From contig JBKBHA010000002.1 of NCBI GenBank assembly GCA_046297935.1, positions 62,001-126,000 on the forward strand: a stretch of DNA of 64,000 bases, in the 5' to 3' direction. A program made the translations under genes and the position numbers. Positions within the stretch are counted from its first letter, which is position 1. The number at the start of each line of letters is the position of its first letter. Below are positions 8,119 through 16,867 of the stretch, piece by piece. Under the pieces are notes generated by a model. It searched no databases. It saw nothing but the letters and a program-made list of their open reading frames with translations, and was not told the DNA's origin. This stretch comes from CAYMZZ01 sp046297935 (GTDB lineage: Bacteria; Bacteroidota; Bacteroidia; Chitinophagales; Chitinophagaceae).

Positions 8119-8310
8119 ATGAAGAGTGATGTGATGCCATCTATTGTACAGATGGAAGCAGAAGAATTGAAGACCCTCCTTACCGAAGTAAAGGAAACTG
8201 TAGCTGATATAGCTCAGTTGTCAAACAATCAACCCGTAAAATTCAGCGCGGTTGATATGTGGAATATCCGCCGGGGTGCCAAGTCTGCAACAGCTAGAAT
8301 GAGTAGATAG
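8119..8310 (+). CDS. Small hypothetical protein, 63 aa
   Basis: Unrecognised soluble protein. It begins MKSDVMPSIVQMEAEELK, continues with an acidic helical stretch (LLTEVKETVADIAQL) and ends with a basic tail (IRRGAKSATARMSR). Support for its being real is strong: a clean TTG-N20-TATATTTG promoter lies upstream, and a perfect hairpin terminator begins 21 bp after the stop codon. The long leader of about 125 nt is unusual for so short a gene and might carry regulation. There is no signal peptide or membrane segment. It is monocistronic. Confidence 0.75.
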   Translation: MKSDVMPSIVQMEAEELKTLLTEVKETVADIAQLSNNQPVKFSAVDMWNIRRGAKSATARMSR

Positions 8311-8330
8311 TGCGGATACTACGAAACTCA

Positions 8331-8358
8331 AAAGACGCGCCAGGCGCGTCTTTTTTTT
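8331..8358 (+). terminator. Intrinsic terminator between the 63-aa and 51-aa genes
   Basis: AAAGACGCGC, loop CAG, GCGCGTCTTT followed by a T run. The 10-bp perfect stem serves the 63-aa gene. Because the A-rich side mirrors the T run, it could also stop the convergent 51-aa gene. Confidence 0.93.
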
Positions 8359-8380
8359 ATGGAAGAGTTTGAAAAAGCGA

Positions 8381-8536
8381 TTACATAATGTCCATAGCCT
8401 TCACAAAAGCAGTAGTCTGGAAGGGGAGGATCAAAGTGAGCCATTCCCAATGCGCGAATATGGCCCAAAGCAAAGCAGCAGTAGAACCAAGGAAAACCAG
8501 CCACCAAAGGCCGCGATATTTACGGGTTTGTTCCAT
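8381..8536 (-). CDS. Small membrane protein, 51 aa
   Basis: Short gene read on the minus strand. The product begins MEQTRKYRGLWWLVFLG, has a hydrophobic, Trp-rich core that spans the membrane once or as a hairpin (WWLVFLGSTAALLWAIFA, then WLTLILPF), and ends FVKAMDIM. A TATTTTTG box at 8554-8561 (minus strand) sits just upstream, and the shared terminator at 8331-8358 lies 22 bp past its stop codon. The amphipathic N-terminus, clear membrane segment and framing regulatory signals argue for a real gene. I do not know a function. Confidence 0.65.
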   Translation of the reverse strand: MEQTRKYRGLWWLVFLGSTAALLWAIFAHWEWLTLILPFQTTAFVKAMDIM

Positions 8537-8738
8537 CTCGTTTTGAATTTCGGCAAAAATAAAGGCAAATGTTCAAAATCAGAAATCTGAGAAAGGAAAA
8601 GGCTCCGGACTGGGTAGGGTGGCATGTTGTACCTCAAACGTTTGCAGCACTTTTTTCAAAGCAATTGAAAGAAAAATGCGAACCTTGCATGAATTATTTT
8701 ACTTTCGTTAATAATGTGTGTTTCAGACACGATAACCT

Positions 8739-11471
8739 ATGCCCGCTAAGTCCCAACCAACGATTGCAATGAGGCTTCAGTTTTTTATACGTTTTCATAC
8801 CGAGTTCGGCCAACAGCTTTGGTTCAAAGGCAATGCCGCGCCCCTGCAGGGTTCGGGGCCCAATCAGGCAATTGCCATGCAATACCTTAACGAAGACTTC
8901 TGGCAGCTGACACTGGAGATTGATTCAGTGCCGGCCGACTGGTCCGACTGGCGATATTGTTATTTCCTGCAGACCAAAGAGGGTGAATGGGTACCTGAGG
9001 CGGCGATGGATCGTTCATTGCCAACGCTGAAAAAAGGTCTGCGCGATGTTCAACTGATCGATACCTGGAACCACGCGGGAGAATTTGAGAACGCCTTTTA
9101 CACAGCTCCCTTTAGCGAAGTATTGCTGCCTGCTCCTTCAGGTCGCAGCAAATCGAAGATCGGTAAATCAGCCACGCACGACTTTCGCATAAAAGCTCCA
9201 CTGCTGGCAGCAAATGAAGTTCCCTGTCTGCTTGGAAATACGGATGCGCTGAGTCAATGGAACACCGACGAGCCATTACTGCTGAGCAGAAATAATGGCT
9301 GGTGGAGCCTGTCTCTCGATCTTTCATCTGCCCATTTTCCCATTGCTTACAAATACGGAGTTTATAATACGCGCGATAAAAAATTTGTGCGGTACGAAAC
9401 GGGCGACAATCGGATTTTGTATCAACAATCGGCCGCGCATGGGCTTACCGTATTACACGATGGATTTATCCATTTGCCCAACGACAGCTGGAAAGGCACG
9501 GGACTTGCGATACCCGTGTTTAGTCTCCGGAGCAGAAATAGTTTTGGGGTAGGTGAGTTCACCGATATCAGGCTGCTGGTCGACTGGGCCAGGGAGACCG
9601 GACTACGACTTATTCAACTTTTGCCGGTAAATGATACAGGCTCTACACAAACATGGACAGACTCTTATCCTTATTCAGCAATTTCGGCCTTCGCACTGCA
9701 TCCGCTTTATATCAACCTGTCAAAGGTTGCGGGCAAAAAGCATGAGGACAAGATTCAATCGCTGAAGCGGAAACAGAAATTATTGAATGAGTTGCCAGAA
9801 CTGGATTATGAAGAAGTGATGCGATTTAAAATCGCTGTGCTGCGCGAACTGTATGAACTGATGGGCAATGAAACATTCGAAGAAGAAGAATACCGCGAAT
9901 TTTTCAGAAACAACCAGCATTGGCTCAGGCCTTATGCGGTTTTCTGTTATTTGCGCGATAAATATGGCACTGCCAGTTTCGAAGAATGGAAAACTCACAG
10001 CAGGTACGATAGTGCGGAAGTTGACAAGTTGTTCATGGGAAGGTCGGCCGCCAAAAAGGAGCTATTGTTTCATTGCTTTGTACAATACCATCTGCATCTG
10101 CAGCTTAAGGATGCGGCCGATTACGCACATAAGAAAGGAATTGTTTTCAAAGGTGATATAGCCATTGGTATTTCCCGCAATTCCTGCGATGCCTGGGTAT
10201 CTCCTGATCTGTACAATATGGACGAGCAGGCGGGTGCTCCACCCGACGATTTTGCGCGTAGCGGACAAAACTGGGAGTTTCCAACCTATAATTGGAAACA
10301 GATGCAGGAAGACGACTACGCCTGGTGGCGTCAGCGCTTTGAACAGATGAGTTGCTATTTTGATGCCTTCCGAATTGATCATATACTCGGGTTTTTCCGG
10401 ATATGGAGCATACCGGCGCATGCCGTACAGGGAATAATGGGCAGGTTTGTGCCCTGCCTGCCTGTTCACTACGTAGAGTTTGGCGAAAATGGCATCTGGT
10501 TGGATGAACAACGTTTTTGTCAGCCCTTCATCAACGACGAGATTCTTGGCCAGGTATTTGGCGATCTTGCGCAGAAAGTGCGCGATCAATTCCTTACAGG
10601 AAATGATCAGGGAGGTTATGATCTGTTGCCTGAATTCAACACTCAGCGTAAAGTGCAGGCATATTTTGGCAACTGCACCGATTGTCAGGAAGCCGAGCGT
10701 TTGCGAGAAGGGCTCTACGATCTTATATCGAATGTAATTCTGTTTAAACAGGAAGGTTCGCAGGGACAGGAATTCCATTTCCGCATCGGCATGGAAAATA
10801 CCCTTTCGTTCCGTTACCTGATACCACACGTGCAGGAGCGTTTAAAAGCGCTTTATGTCAATTATTTCTTCGAGCGGCAGGATGATTTCTGGAAACGGGA
10901 GGGTATGAAGAAACTGCCGGCACTGAAGGCTGCTACCAATATGCTCATCTGTGGCGAAGACCTCGGCATGGTGCCAGACTGTGTACCCGAAGTAATGAAG
11001 CAGCTGGGTATTTTGAGTCTCGAAATCCAGCGCATGCCGAAACAGGCTAACCGCGAGTTCTTCTATCCCGAAGAAGCACCTTATCTGTCCGTCATCACAC
11101 CGTCTACACACGATATGAGTACCGTTCGGGGCTGGTGGGAGGAAGATCGCGCGCGCACCCAACAATTTTACAACAAGGTTTTGGGTCAATGGGGCGATGC
11201 TCCTTATTTCTGCGAATCATGGATCAGCCGTGCCATCGTTATGCAGCACCTTTATTCGCCAGCTATGTGGGCTATATTTCAATTGCAGGACCTGCTCGGA
11301 ATGAGCGACGAACTGCGTCGCGAAAATCCCCACGACGAGCGAATCAATATTCCCGCCAATTCACGACACTACTGGCGCTACCGCATGCACATTCCACTGG
11401 AGCAACTGATCCGCGAAAAAGAATTTAATCGCGAACTGAAGGAGTATGTGGAGAATAGCGGAAGAAGCTGA
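8739..11471 (+). CDS. malQ: 4-alpha-glucanotransferase, DPE2-like with two N-terminal CBM20 domains
   Basis: GH77 amylomaltase that transfers alpha-1,4-glucan segments between maltodextrins. At 910 residues it is far longer than E. coli MalQ (694). Two starch-binding CBM20-type modules precede the catalytic domain (about 11-115 and 147-240; the second contains LLGNTDALSQWN). The GH77 part begins near WKGTGLAIPVFSLRS (251). The catalytic triad is visible: nucleophile Asp547 in FDAFRIDHILGF, acid/base Glu740 in CGEDLGMVPD, and Asp792 in STHDMSTVRGWW. This architecture is that of plant DPE2 and its bacterial relatives, which handle maltose and heteroglycan. It has no glycogen genes beside it. 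An alternative start is the ATG at 8769. Confidence 0.93.
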   Translation: MPAKSQPTIAMRLQFFIRFHTEFGQQLWFKGNAAPLQGSGPNQAIAMQYLNEDFWQLTLEIDSVPADWSDWRYCYFLQTKEGEWVPEAAMDRSLPTLKKGLRDVQLIDTWNHAGEFENAFYTAPFSEVLLPAPSGRSKSKIGKSATHDFRIKAPLLAANEVPCLLGNTDALSQWNTDEPLLLSRNNGWWSLSLDLSSAHFPIAYKYGVYNTRDKKFVRYETGDNRILYQQSAAHGLTVLHDGFIHLPNDSWKGTGLAIPVFSLRSRNSFGVGEFTDIRLLVDWARETGLRLIQLLPVNDTGSTQTWTDSYPYSAISAFALHPLYINLSKVAGKKHEDKIQSLKRKQKLLNELPELDYEEVMRFKIAVLRELYELMGNETFEEEEYREFFRNNQHWLRPYAVFCYLRDKYGTASFEEWKTHSRYDSAEVDKLFMGRSAAKKELLFHCFVQYHLHLQLKDAADYAHKKGIVFKGDIAIGISRNSCDAWVSPDLYNMDEQAGAPPDDFARSGQNWEFPTYNWKQMQEDDYAWWRQRFEQMSCYFDAFRIDHILGFFRIWSIPAHAVQGIMGRFVPCLPVHYVEFGENGIWLDEQRFCQPFINDEILGQVFGDLAQKVRDQFLTGNDQGGYDLLPEFNTQRKVQAYFGNCTDCQEAERLREGLYDLISNVILFKQEGSQGQEFHFRIGMENTLSFRYLIPHVQERLKALYVNYFFERQDDFWKREGMKKLPALKAATNMLICGEDLGMVPDCVPEVMKQLGILSLEIQRMPKQANREFFYPEEAPYLSVITPSTHDMSTVRGWWEEDRARTQQFYNKVLGQWGDAPYFCESWISRAIVMQHLYSPAMWAIFQLQDLLGMSDELRRENPHDERINIPANSRHYWRYRMHIPLEQLIREKEFNRELKEYVENSGRS

Positions 11472-11477
11472 GATACC

Positions 11478-11628
11478 AATGGAGAATGGAGAGTGGAGAG
11501 TGGAGAATGGGGAGTGGGGAGTGGAGAATGGCGAATGGGCTGGTCAAATCTAATTGCCGAATTATCACATTCTCAAATTAAATTTGCACATTTTCACATT
11601 TGCACATTTTCACATTTGCACATTTACC
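11478..11628. repeat. GAGAATG heptamer tract followed by GTGCAAAT-type tract
   Basis: Positions about 11480-11535 are heptamers (GGAGAATGGAGAGTGGAGAG and variants), purine-rich on the plus strand. About 11585-11625 is the octamer family in its reverse orientation (TTTGCACATTTTCACATTTG). The tract runs up to the ATG of the dipeptide epimerase. In-frame readings of the tract are repeat units, not protein. Confidence 0.75.
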
Positions 11629-12660
11629 ATGCGTCTTCGTTTTCAATCATTTTCCCTCCCGTTTCGTCACCCGTTTACCATTTCCAAAGGTACCAAGACA
11701 CATCAGCCCACCTTGTTGGTAGCACTGGAGCACTTGGGGCAGGTTGGTTATGGGGAGGCGCCTGCTATTGCTTATTACGACATCACAGTTGATCAGATGA
11801 TAGCCGACTTGAAATTGAAGAAAACCTTCATCGAAAAGTTTGCGCTCACTGATCCCGAAAGATACTGGCATTATCTGCATCATCTTTTACCCAATAATCC
11901 TTTTCTGGTTTGTGCACTCGATATGGCAGCCTGGGATCTGTTTGGTAAAATCCAGGGCAAGCCTCTTCAGGAGTTATGGGGAGCCGGTCAAAAAGAGGCA
12001 ACTGTGCTGACGGATTACACGATCGGAATAGACAGCGAAGAAAAAATGCTGGCAAAATTGCGCGAAAAGCCCTGGCCGATTTACAAGATTAAGGTTGGCA
12101 CGAGCGACGATCTGGCAAAACTTCGCGCAATCCGCAACGAGACCGATGCCGTACTTAGAGTGGACGCCAATGCAGGCTGGTCGTTGGAAACTGCGCTCCA
12201 AATAATCCCGGCTCTTCAAGCACTGGGCGTGGAAATGATAGAACAACCGCTGGCCAAAGACGCCTGGGAGGATATGAAAAAGCTTTTTGCCATTTCTCCT
12301 ATTCCATTGTTTGCCGACGAGTCCTGCGTATTTGAACAGGATGTGGCGCGCTGCGAGGGACATTTTCATGGCATCAATATCAAACTGACCAAATGCAGTG
12401 GTCTTACACCAGCCCGAAGAATGATTGCGGATGCCAGAAACAGAGGGCTGAAAGTGATGTTGGGCTGTATGAACGAGTCCACGGTAGGCTCGGCGGCCAT
12501 GGCGCATTTGCTGCCTTTTCTCGACATGGTGGACATGGACGGGCCGCTGTTGCTGGCAGAAGACCTGGCCGAAGGTCTGAGCTATGATTATGGACGGGTA
12601 CGTCATTCCGGCAGGCCTGGCCTGGGAATTATTCTGAAGGACCTTAACTGGCAGAGTTGA
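11629..12660 (+). CDS. Dipeptide epimerase (L-Ala-D/L-Glu epimerase type, enolase superfamily)
   Basis: Cytoplasmic enzyme of 343 residues that epimerises dipeptides, probably L-Ala-D-Glu from peptidoglycan recycling. The C-terminal TIM barrel carries the full catalytic set: KIK at 153-155, metal ligands Asp179 (RVDAN), Glu205 (MIEQP) and Asp230 (LFADES), the opposite base Lys252 (NIKLTK), and the DMD motif at 302-304 that grips the dipeptide amino group. The start is the ATG at 11629; an upstream in-frame ATG at 11554 would add repeat-encoded residues only. It follows malQ by about 160 bp of repeat and is probably transcribed separately. The exact dipeptide preference cannot be read from the sequence. 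Confidence 0.9.
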   Translation: MRLRFQSFSLPFRHPFTISKGTKTHQPTLLVALEHLGQVGYGEAPAIAYYDITVDQMIADLKLKKTFIEKFALTDPERYWHYLHHLLPNNPFLVCALDMAAWDLFGKIQGKPLQELWGAGQKEATVLTDYTIGIDSEEKMLAKLREKPWPIYKIKVGTSDDLAKLRAIRNETDAVLRVDANAGWSLETALQIIPALQALGVEMIEQPLAKDAWEDMKKLFAISPIPLFADESCVFEQDVARCEGHFHGINIKLTKCSGLTPARRMIADARNRGLKVMLGCMNESTVGSAAMAHLLPFLDMVDMDGPLLLAEDLAEGLSYDYGRVRHSGRPGLGIILKDLNWQS

Positions 12661-12663
12661 ACT

Positions 12664-12694
12664 TTTTCAAGTGTGCCGGTTTCATTTATCTTTG
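12664..12694 (+). promoter_or_regulatory. Candidate promoter (TTTTTC-N18-TATCTTTG)
   Basis: TATCTTTG at 12687-12694 fits TAnnTTTG. A T-rich TTTTTC lies 18 bp upstream as a weak -33 box. It would give a leader of about 30-40 nt for the beta-barrel gene at 12730. Confidence 0.5.
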
Positions 12695-12729
12695 TGTTCG
12701 CTGTGCCCGGGTGGGCCTGAGAAAAAGAA

Positions 12730-13596
12730 ATGGATATGAAGAAATTTGTTGTGATCCTTGCAGGATTGATGTTTGTTGCAACTGCGCAGGCGCAGCGCTT
12801 TCACCTGGGATTGTTTGGCGGACTGGCCAATTACAATGGCGACCTCACTGATCGTTATTATCCCTCCAAAACAACCAATGGTGCTATCGGAATTACTGGC
12901 AACTATGAACTCACCGATCGATTTATGCTTCGTGGCGGTTACACCTATGCCGTAGTAGGCGGTGCCGACCGTTTTAGTCGCGATGCGGAAGCCCGTGCGC
13001 GCAACCTTGCTTTTGAAACCAGCATACATGAGTTCAGCGTAGCGCTGGAGTATTATATCCTGAATATGAACTTTTCTCGCGTAAGTCCCTATGTGTTTGG
13101 CGGCGTTGCGCTCTATCGGTTCAATCCTTATGCCTACGATGCCAACCTGAACAAAGTATTCCTGAAACCGCTGAGCACGGAGGGGCAGGGCTTACCCGGT
13201 TATCCGGACAAAAAGCCATACAGTCTCACTCAGGCCGCGTTGCCTTTTGGTGCCGGCGTTAAATTTGCCGTAAACGACAACCTTCGTGTGGGCCTGGAAT
13301 TCGGCTTTCGGAAAATTTTCACCGATTATCTCGATGATGTGAGCGGCACCTATGCCGACCCCAACGATCTGCTGGCTGCCCGTGGTCAGTTAGCTGTGGA
13401 TATGTCGTATCGCGGCGATGAGGTTGCCGGTGGCAATCCGGCTTATCCAGCCAAGGGAGTTGGCCGCGGAGGTCCCGAGTTTAACGATTTTTACTATTTC
13501 ACCGGTTTGCATGTAACCTACCGGCTGGGCTCCGCTTCAGGTGGCGGATGGGGAGGGCGTAAGAGCAGGATGGGCTGCCCCACTAACGTGTATTGA
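12730..13596 (+). CDS. Outer-membrane beta-barrel protein (DUF6089-like)
   Basis: Secreted protein of 288 residues. The signal peptide MDMKKFVVILAGLMF...TAQAQ is cleaved near AQA-Q. The mature part has alternating aromatic beta strands (FHLGLFGGLANYNGDL, SPYVFGGVALYRFNPY, LRVGLEFGFRKIFTDYLDD), typical of a small outer-membrane barrel. It resembles DUF6089 proteins of Bacteroidota. The C-terminus (GCPTNVY) does not end in the usual strand-plus-Phe signal. An alternative start is the ATG at 12736 (MKKF). Its ligand or role is unknown. It is followed by a weak terminator. Confidence 0.8.
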   Translation: MDMKKFVVILAGLMFVATAQAQRFHLGLFGGLANYNGDLTDRYYPSKTTNGAIGITGNYELTDRFMLRGGYTYAVVGGADRFSRDAEARARNLAFETSIHEFSVALEYYILNMNFSRVSPYVFGGVALYRFNPYAYDANLNKVFLKPLSTEGQGLPGYPDKKPYSLTQAALPFGAGVKFAVNDNLRVGLEFGFRKIFTDYLDDVSGTYADPNDLLAARGQLAVDMSYRGDEVAGGNPAYPAKGVGRGGPEFNDFYYFTGLHVTYRLGSASGGGWGGRKSRMGCPTNVY

Positions 13597-13640
13597 TCGC
13601 GAACAGGTTAATTAGTCCTTTACACAAATGAAATATGTTG

Positions 13641-13674
13641 AATGCTCCTTTTCTGGGGGCATTTTTCTTTTTTC
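13641..13674 (+). terminator. Probable terminator after the beta-barrel gene
   Basis: ATGCTCC and GGGGCAT form a 7-bp stem (one G-T pair) followed by TTTTTCTTTTTT. It starts 45 bp after the stop codon. Confidence 0.6.
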
Positions 13675-13680
13675 AGCACC

Positions 13681-13688
13681 TACCTTTG
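13681..13688 (+). promoter_or_regulatory. Candidate -7 element (TACCTTTG) for the ubiD-family gene
   Basis: TACCTTTG matches TAnnTTTG. No clear -33 box is present, since the preceding terminator occupies that position. It implies a leader of about 95 nt before the ATG at 13789. Confidence 0.45.
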
Positions 13689-13788
13689 CGTTGTTGTTAA
13701 ATGGATCAGTCTATTTTCAAACACCTGTCAGTTTTCTCTGTTATAGTTAGGTCGATATTGACTGAAACTGTTTTGTCATCGTAGAACT

Positions 13789-15720
13789 ATGGCTTTTAAA
13801 AATCAGAAGGAATTTATAGACGCACTGGATCGGGCAGGGGAGCTGCTTCGGATAAAAACTTATGTTGATCCCCGTTTGGAGATCGCAGAAATTACCGACC
13901 GAATGAGCAAGCAGCCGGGTGGTGGCAAGGCCATCCTTTTCGAAAATACCGGCTACGATTTTCCAGTGCTGATGAACGCCTACGGGAGCGAAAAAAGGAT
14001 GTGTATGGCATTGGGAGTGCAGCAACTCGATGATGTGGCCCGTGAGATAGAATCATTATTCCACCTGCTTTCTTCCCCAAAAGAAAGTATAGTGGACAAA
14101 TTGAAGTTGTTGCCCAAACTCGGACAGTTTGCTTCCTGGATGCCGAAAGTGAAAAAGGCGCGTGGCGATTGTCAACAGGTTGTTATTACCGACAATCCCG
14201 ATATTACACGGTTACCTGTTATTACCTGTTGGCCAAAGGATGGCGGACCATTTGTAACCCTGCCTATCATTCACACCCGCGATCCACACAATGGCACACG
14301 CAATGTAGGTATGTATCGTATGCAGGTGTTTGGTCCGCAACTGACCGGCATGCACTGGCACCGTCATAAAGTATCGGCCAAGCATTTTTCAGCGTACAAG
14401 CAGTTGGGTAAAAAAATGCCCGTGGCAGTTGCGCTGGGCGGCGATCCGGTATATGCCTACTCAGCCACGGCACCATTGCCGGAAAACGTGGATGAATATA
14501 TGCTGGCCGGATTTCTTCGCAAAAAGAAAGTGGAACTGGTATCCTGCATTACTCAACCTGAGATCCAGGTACCGGCTGATGCTGATTTTGTGATTGAAGG
14601 TTATGTTGACCCCGCCGACGAACTGATTTGGGAGGGGCCATTTGGTGATCATACAGGTTACTATTCGTTACCCGACTGGTACCCGCGATTTCATATTACG
14701 GCCATTACACACAAGCGCGATGCGGTTTATCCGGCAACTATTGTTGGCATACCACCGCAGGAAGACGCCTGGCTGGGGAAGGCGACCGAGCGGATTTTTC
14801 TCGCGCCGATCAAAATGACCCTGGTTCCCGAGATTAGGGATATGGACATGCCCGTGGAAGGGGTGTTTCACAATCTGGTGATCACAAAAATCGAGAAAGA
14901 CTATGCGGGGCAGGGCCAGAAAGTGATGAACGCCATGTGGGGTGCCGGACAAATGATGTTTAATAAAATACTCGTACTTGCCGATGGCGCTGTCAATATT
15001 TCCGATTACAGGACACTGGCAAGATATGTGTCGGATAATCTCAACCCGGCCACCGATATTTATTTTTCAACCGGACCCATGGATGTGCTGGACCATAGTT
15101 GCAGCAAGACCGGCTTCGGAGGCAAAATGTGCATCGACGGCACCCGGAAATGGGAAGAGGAGATTCTACATCCCATAGCTGCTCAGGCGATAAACCCGGC
15201 CCTGAGCGAAAAAGTTCTTTGTGATCAGTTTAATGAAATCAGAAACGTTAACCTGGATCTGCTAAATCAGGGTATTTCCTGCCTGTTGCTGTCTGTTGAA
15301 AAGAATCGCAAAGGACATATCAGGTCCCTGCATCATGAATTGTATAAGGCAGGTTGGTTGACAGGGATCAAGTTGGTATTGTACGTAGAGCATACGGTGA
15401 ATGCTAAAGACCTGCCTGTTGCTCTCTGGCGCCTTTGTAATAATCTGGATCCCCGCAGGGATTCCATTCTGGCACAAAACCAGGAAGATCCTTCGGAGCC
15501 TGGCTCCATGGGATTTGATGGCACCAGAAAAACGGCAGAACTCGACGATTTTCAGCGAGACTGGCCAAATATCATCGTAGCCGATGACGAAACCATACGT
15601 CGGGTTGATGAAAAATGGGAGCAGTTGGGGATTGGTCCATTCATAGCTTCTCCCTCATTGAAATTTAAAGATCAGATGTACGGGGAAGAGGCAGTAGTAA
15701 GCAGTCTGGCTCTTCGATAA
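13789..15720 (+). CDS. UbiD family decarboxylase
   Basis: Prenylated-FMN-dependent aromatic or acrylic acid decarboxylase of 643 residues, longer than E. coli UbiD (497). UbiD hallmarks are present: GMYRMQVFGPQLTGMHWHRH in the substrate/cofactor region, the EGPFGDHTGYYSLPDWYPRF segment with the catalytic acidic residues, and the IVGIPPQEDAWLGKATERIF motif. Members of this group in Bacteroidota are often assigned to menaquinone synthesis, either directly or as the MqnL step of the futalosine route. No other menaquinone gene is adjacent here, so the substrate remains open. Activity would need a UbiX partner, which is not in the window. Confidence 0.88.
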   Translation: MAFKNQKEFIDALDRAGELLRIKTYVDPRLEIAEITDRMSKQPGGGKAILFENTGYDFPVLMNAYGSEKRMCMALGVQQLDDVAREIESLFHLLSSPKESIVDKLKLLPKLGQFASWMPKVKKARGDCQQVVITDNPDITRLPVITCWPKDGGPFVTLPIIHTRDPHNGTRNVGMYRMQVFGPQLTGMHWHRHKVSAKHFSAYKQLGKKMPVAVALGGDPVYAYSATAPLPENVDEYMLAGFLRKKKVELVSCITQPEIQVPADADFVIEGYVDPADELIWEGPFGDHTGYYSLPDWYPRFHITAITHKRDAVYPATIVGIPPQEDAWLGKATERIFLAPIKMTLVPEIRDMDMPVEGVFHNLVITKIEKDYAGQGQKVMNAMWGAGQMMFNKILVLADGAVNISDYRTLARYVSDNLNPATDIYFSTGPMDVLDHSCSKTGFGGKMCIDGTRKWEEEILHPIAAQAINPALSEKVLCDQFNEIRNVNLDLLNQGISCLLLSVEKNRKGHIRSLHHELYKAGWLTGIKLVLYVEHTVNAKDLPVALWRLCNNLDPRRDSILAQNQEDPSEPGSMGFDGTRKTAELDDFQRDWPNIIVADDETIRRVDEKWEQLGIGPFIASPSLKFKDQMYGEEAVVSSLALR

Positions 15721-15747
15721 ATATTTTTAAAGCCATTTAACAACAAT

Positions 15748-16641
15748 ATGAAAGCTATTCTGGCAGTAACCATGAGTTTAATTTCCCTGGCTGGCCTTGC
15801 GCAGCAAACAGGTCAAAACACCTTGCTTTGGAAAATTTCCGGCAATGGTCTGGATAAACCTTCGTTTCTGTTTGGCACCATTCACATGTTGTGCAAAGAA
15901 GACGCCGGTCTGAGCGCCAACCTCCGCCAGGCAATTCGCGATGCAGAAGAAGTGTACTTTGAAGTGGATCTGGACAATATGATGGAGATGATCAGCATCA
16001 TGACCAAGTTGAAAATGAATGGCGATACCACGCTGCGCGATCTGCTCAATGATACGGAGTACGAAAAAGTGAAAGCCTATTTTGAAGCACATAGTTCCAT
16101 GGTTCCATTTTCAATGCTGGAGAGTTATAAACCCATTTTGGCTGCCTCTTTGTTGCAGCAAAATAGCATGGTATGCGATGAAACCGCTATGATGGAACAG
16201 GAAATAATGAATGTAGCGCATGGTATGGGTAAAAAAATTCGCGGCCTGGAAACAATGGGTTATCAGGCCAGCGTGCTCGACAATATACCCTACAAGCTAC
16301 AGGCTGAGCAGCTTTTGCGTTATGTGGAAGGAGCCGGCGATAAAGAGGCCCAGGACAAAGAACTGAGCCAGATGATGGATGCTTATCGTGATCAGGATCT
16401 GGGCAGGCTCGAAGAACTGATCAGCCAAAGCGATCCGGCCATTGCCAACTACACGGAAGTTTTACTATATCAGCGAAATCGTAACTGGGTTGAAAAAATG
16501 AAAAAAATCATGCCCGGCCACAGTCTCCTGTTTGCGGTAGGTGCCGGTCACCTTCCCGGCAGCGAAGGAGTAATTGACCTGCTGCGAAAAGCCGGATATA
16601 AGGTGACGCCGGTGGAGAATAAGATCAACAAAACCATCTAA
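15748..16641 (+). CDS. TraB/GumN family protein, secreted
   Basis: Protein of 297 residues with a signal peptide (MKAILAVTMSLISLAGLAQ). It has the GumN/TraB signature: SFLFGTIHMLCKED near residue 40, YFEVDLDN, a second conserved block KIRGLETMGYQ, and the closing LLFAVGAGHLPGSEGVIDLLR. The conserved GTIH and GAGHL motifs are thought to bind metal in Tiki-like proteases, to which this fold is related. Substrate and role are unknown. It follows the UbiD-family gene by 27 bp and may be read with it. Confidence 0.85.
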   Translation: MKAILAVTMSLISLAGLAQQTGQNTLLWKISGNGLDKPSFLFGTIHMLCKEDAGLSANLRQAIRDAEEVYFEVDLDNMMEMISIMTKLKMNGDTTLRDLLNDTEYEKVKAYFEAHSSMVPFSMLESYKPILAASLLQQNSMVCDETAMMEQEIMNVAHGMGKKIRGLETMGYQASVLDNIPYKLQAEQLLRYVEGAGDKEAQDKELSQMMDAYRDQDLGRLEELISQSDPAIANYTEVLLYQRNRNWVEKMKKIMPGHSLLFAVGAGHLPGSEGVIDLLRKAGYKVTPVENKINKTI

Positions 16642-16643
16642 AA

Positions 16644-16686
16644 ATAAATGTAAGGGATGTCGCGATGCGACATCCCTTACATTTAT
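16644..16686. terminator. Perfect 20-bp hairpin after the GumN gene
   Basis: Arms at 16644-16663 and 16667-16686 are exact inverse complements around the 3-nt loop GAT. The stem core is GGGATGTCGC / GCGACATCCC. It begins three bases after the stop codon. The U tract is only ATTTAT, so termination may be weak and it may act mainly as a 3' stabilising hairpin. Confidence 0.8.
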
Positions 16687-16811
16687 CTGTGGTTTGTAGG
16701 GTGTCGAAGAGTTGTGATGTTTCCAGGAAACCCGAGTTATTCCGCATTTCTGCATTACTCTGATTTTTTTACGCAGGATCGGCCTGCTTATTAAGGACTA
16801 CTAGGGACCAG

Positions 16812-16848
16812 AAAAATAGGGATGCCGCAGCGCGGCATCCCTATTTTT
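16812..16848. terminator. Bidirectional hairpin terminator between GumN and ndk
   Basis: AAAAATAGGGATGCCGC, loop AGC, then the exact complement ending in TTTTT. The 17-bp stem is flanked by A and T runs on both sides, so it can terminate both the plus-strand gene and ndk on the minus strand. Its core GGGATGCCGC differs from the hairpin at 16644 by one transition in each arm. Confidence 0.88.
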
Positions 16849-16867
16849 TATGTGTTGTCGAAGTCCG

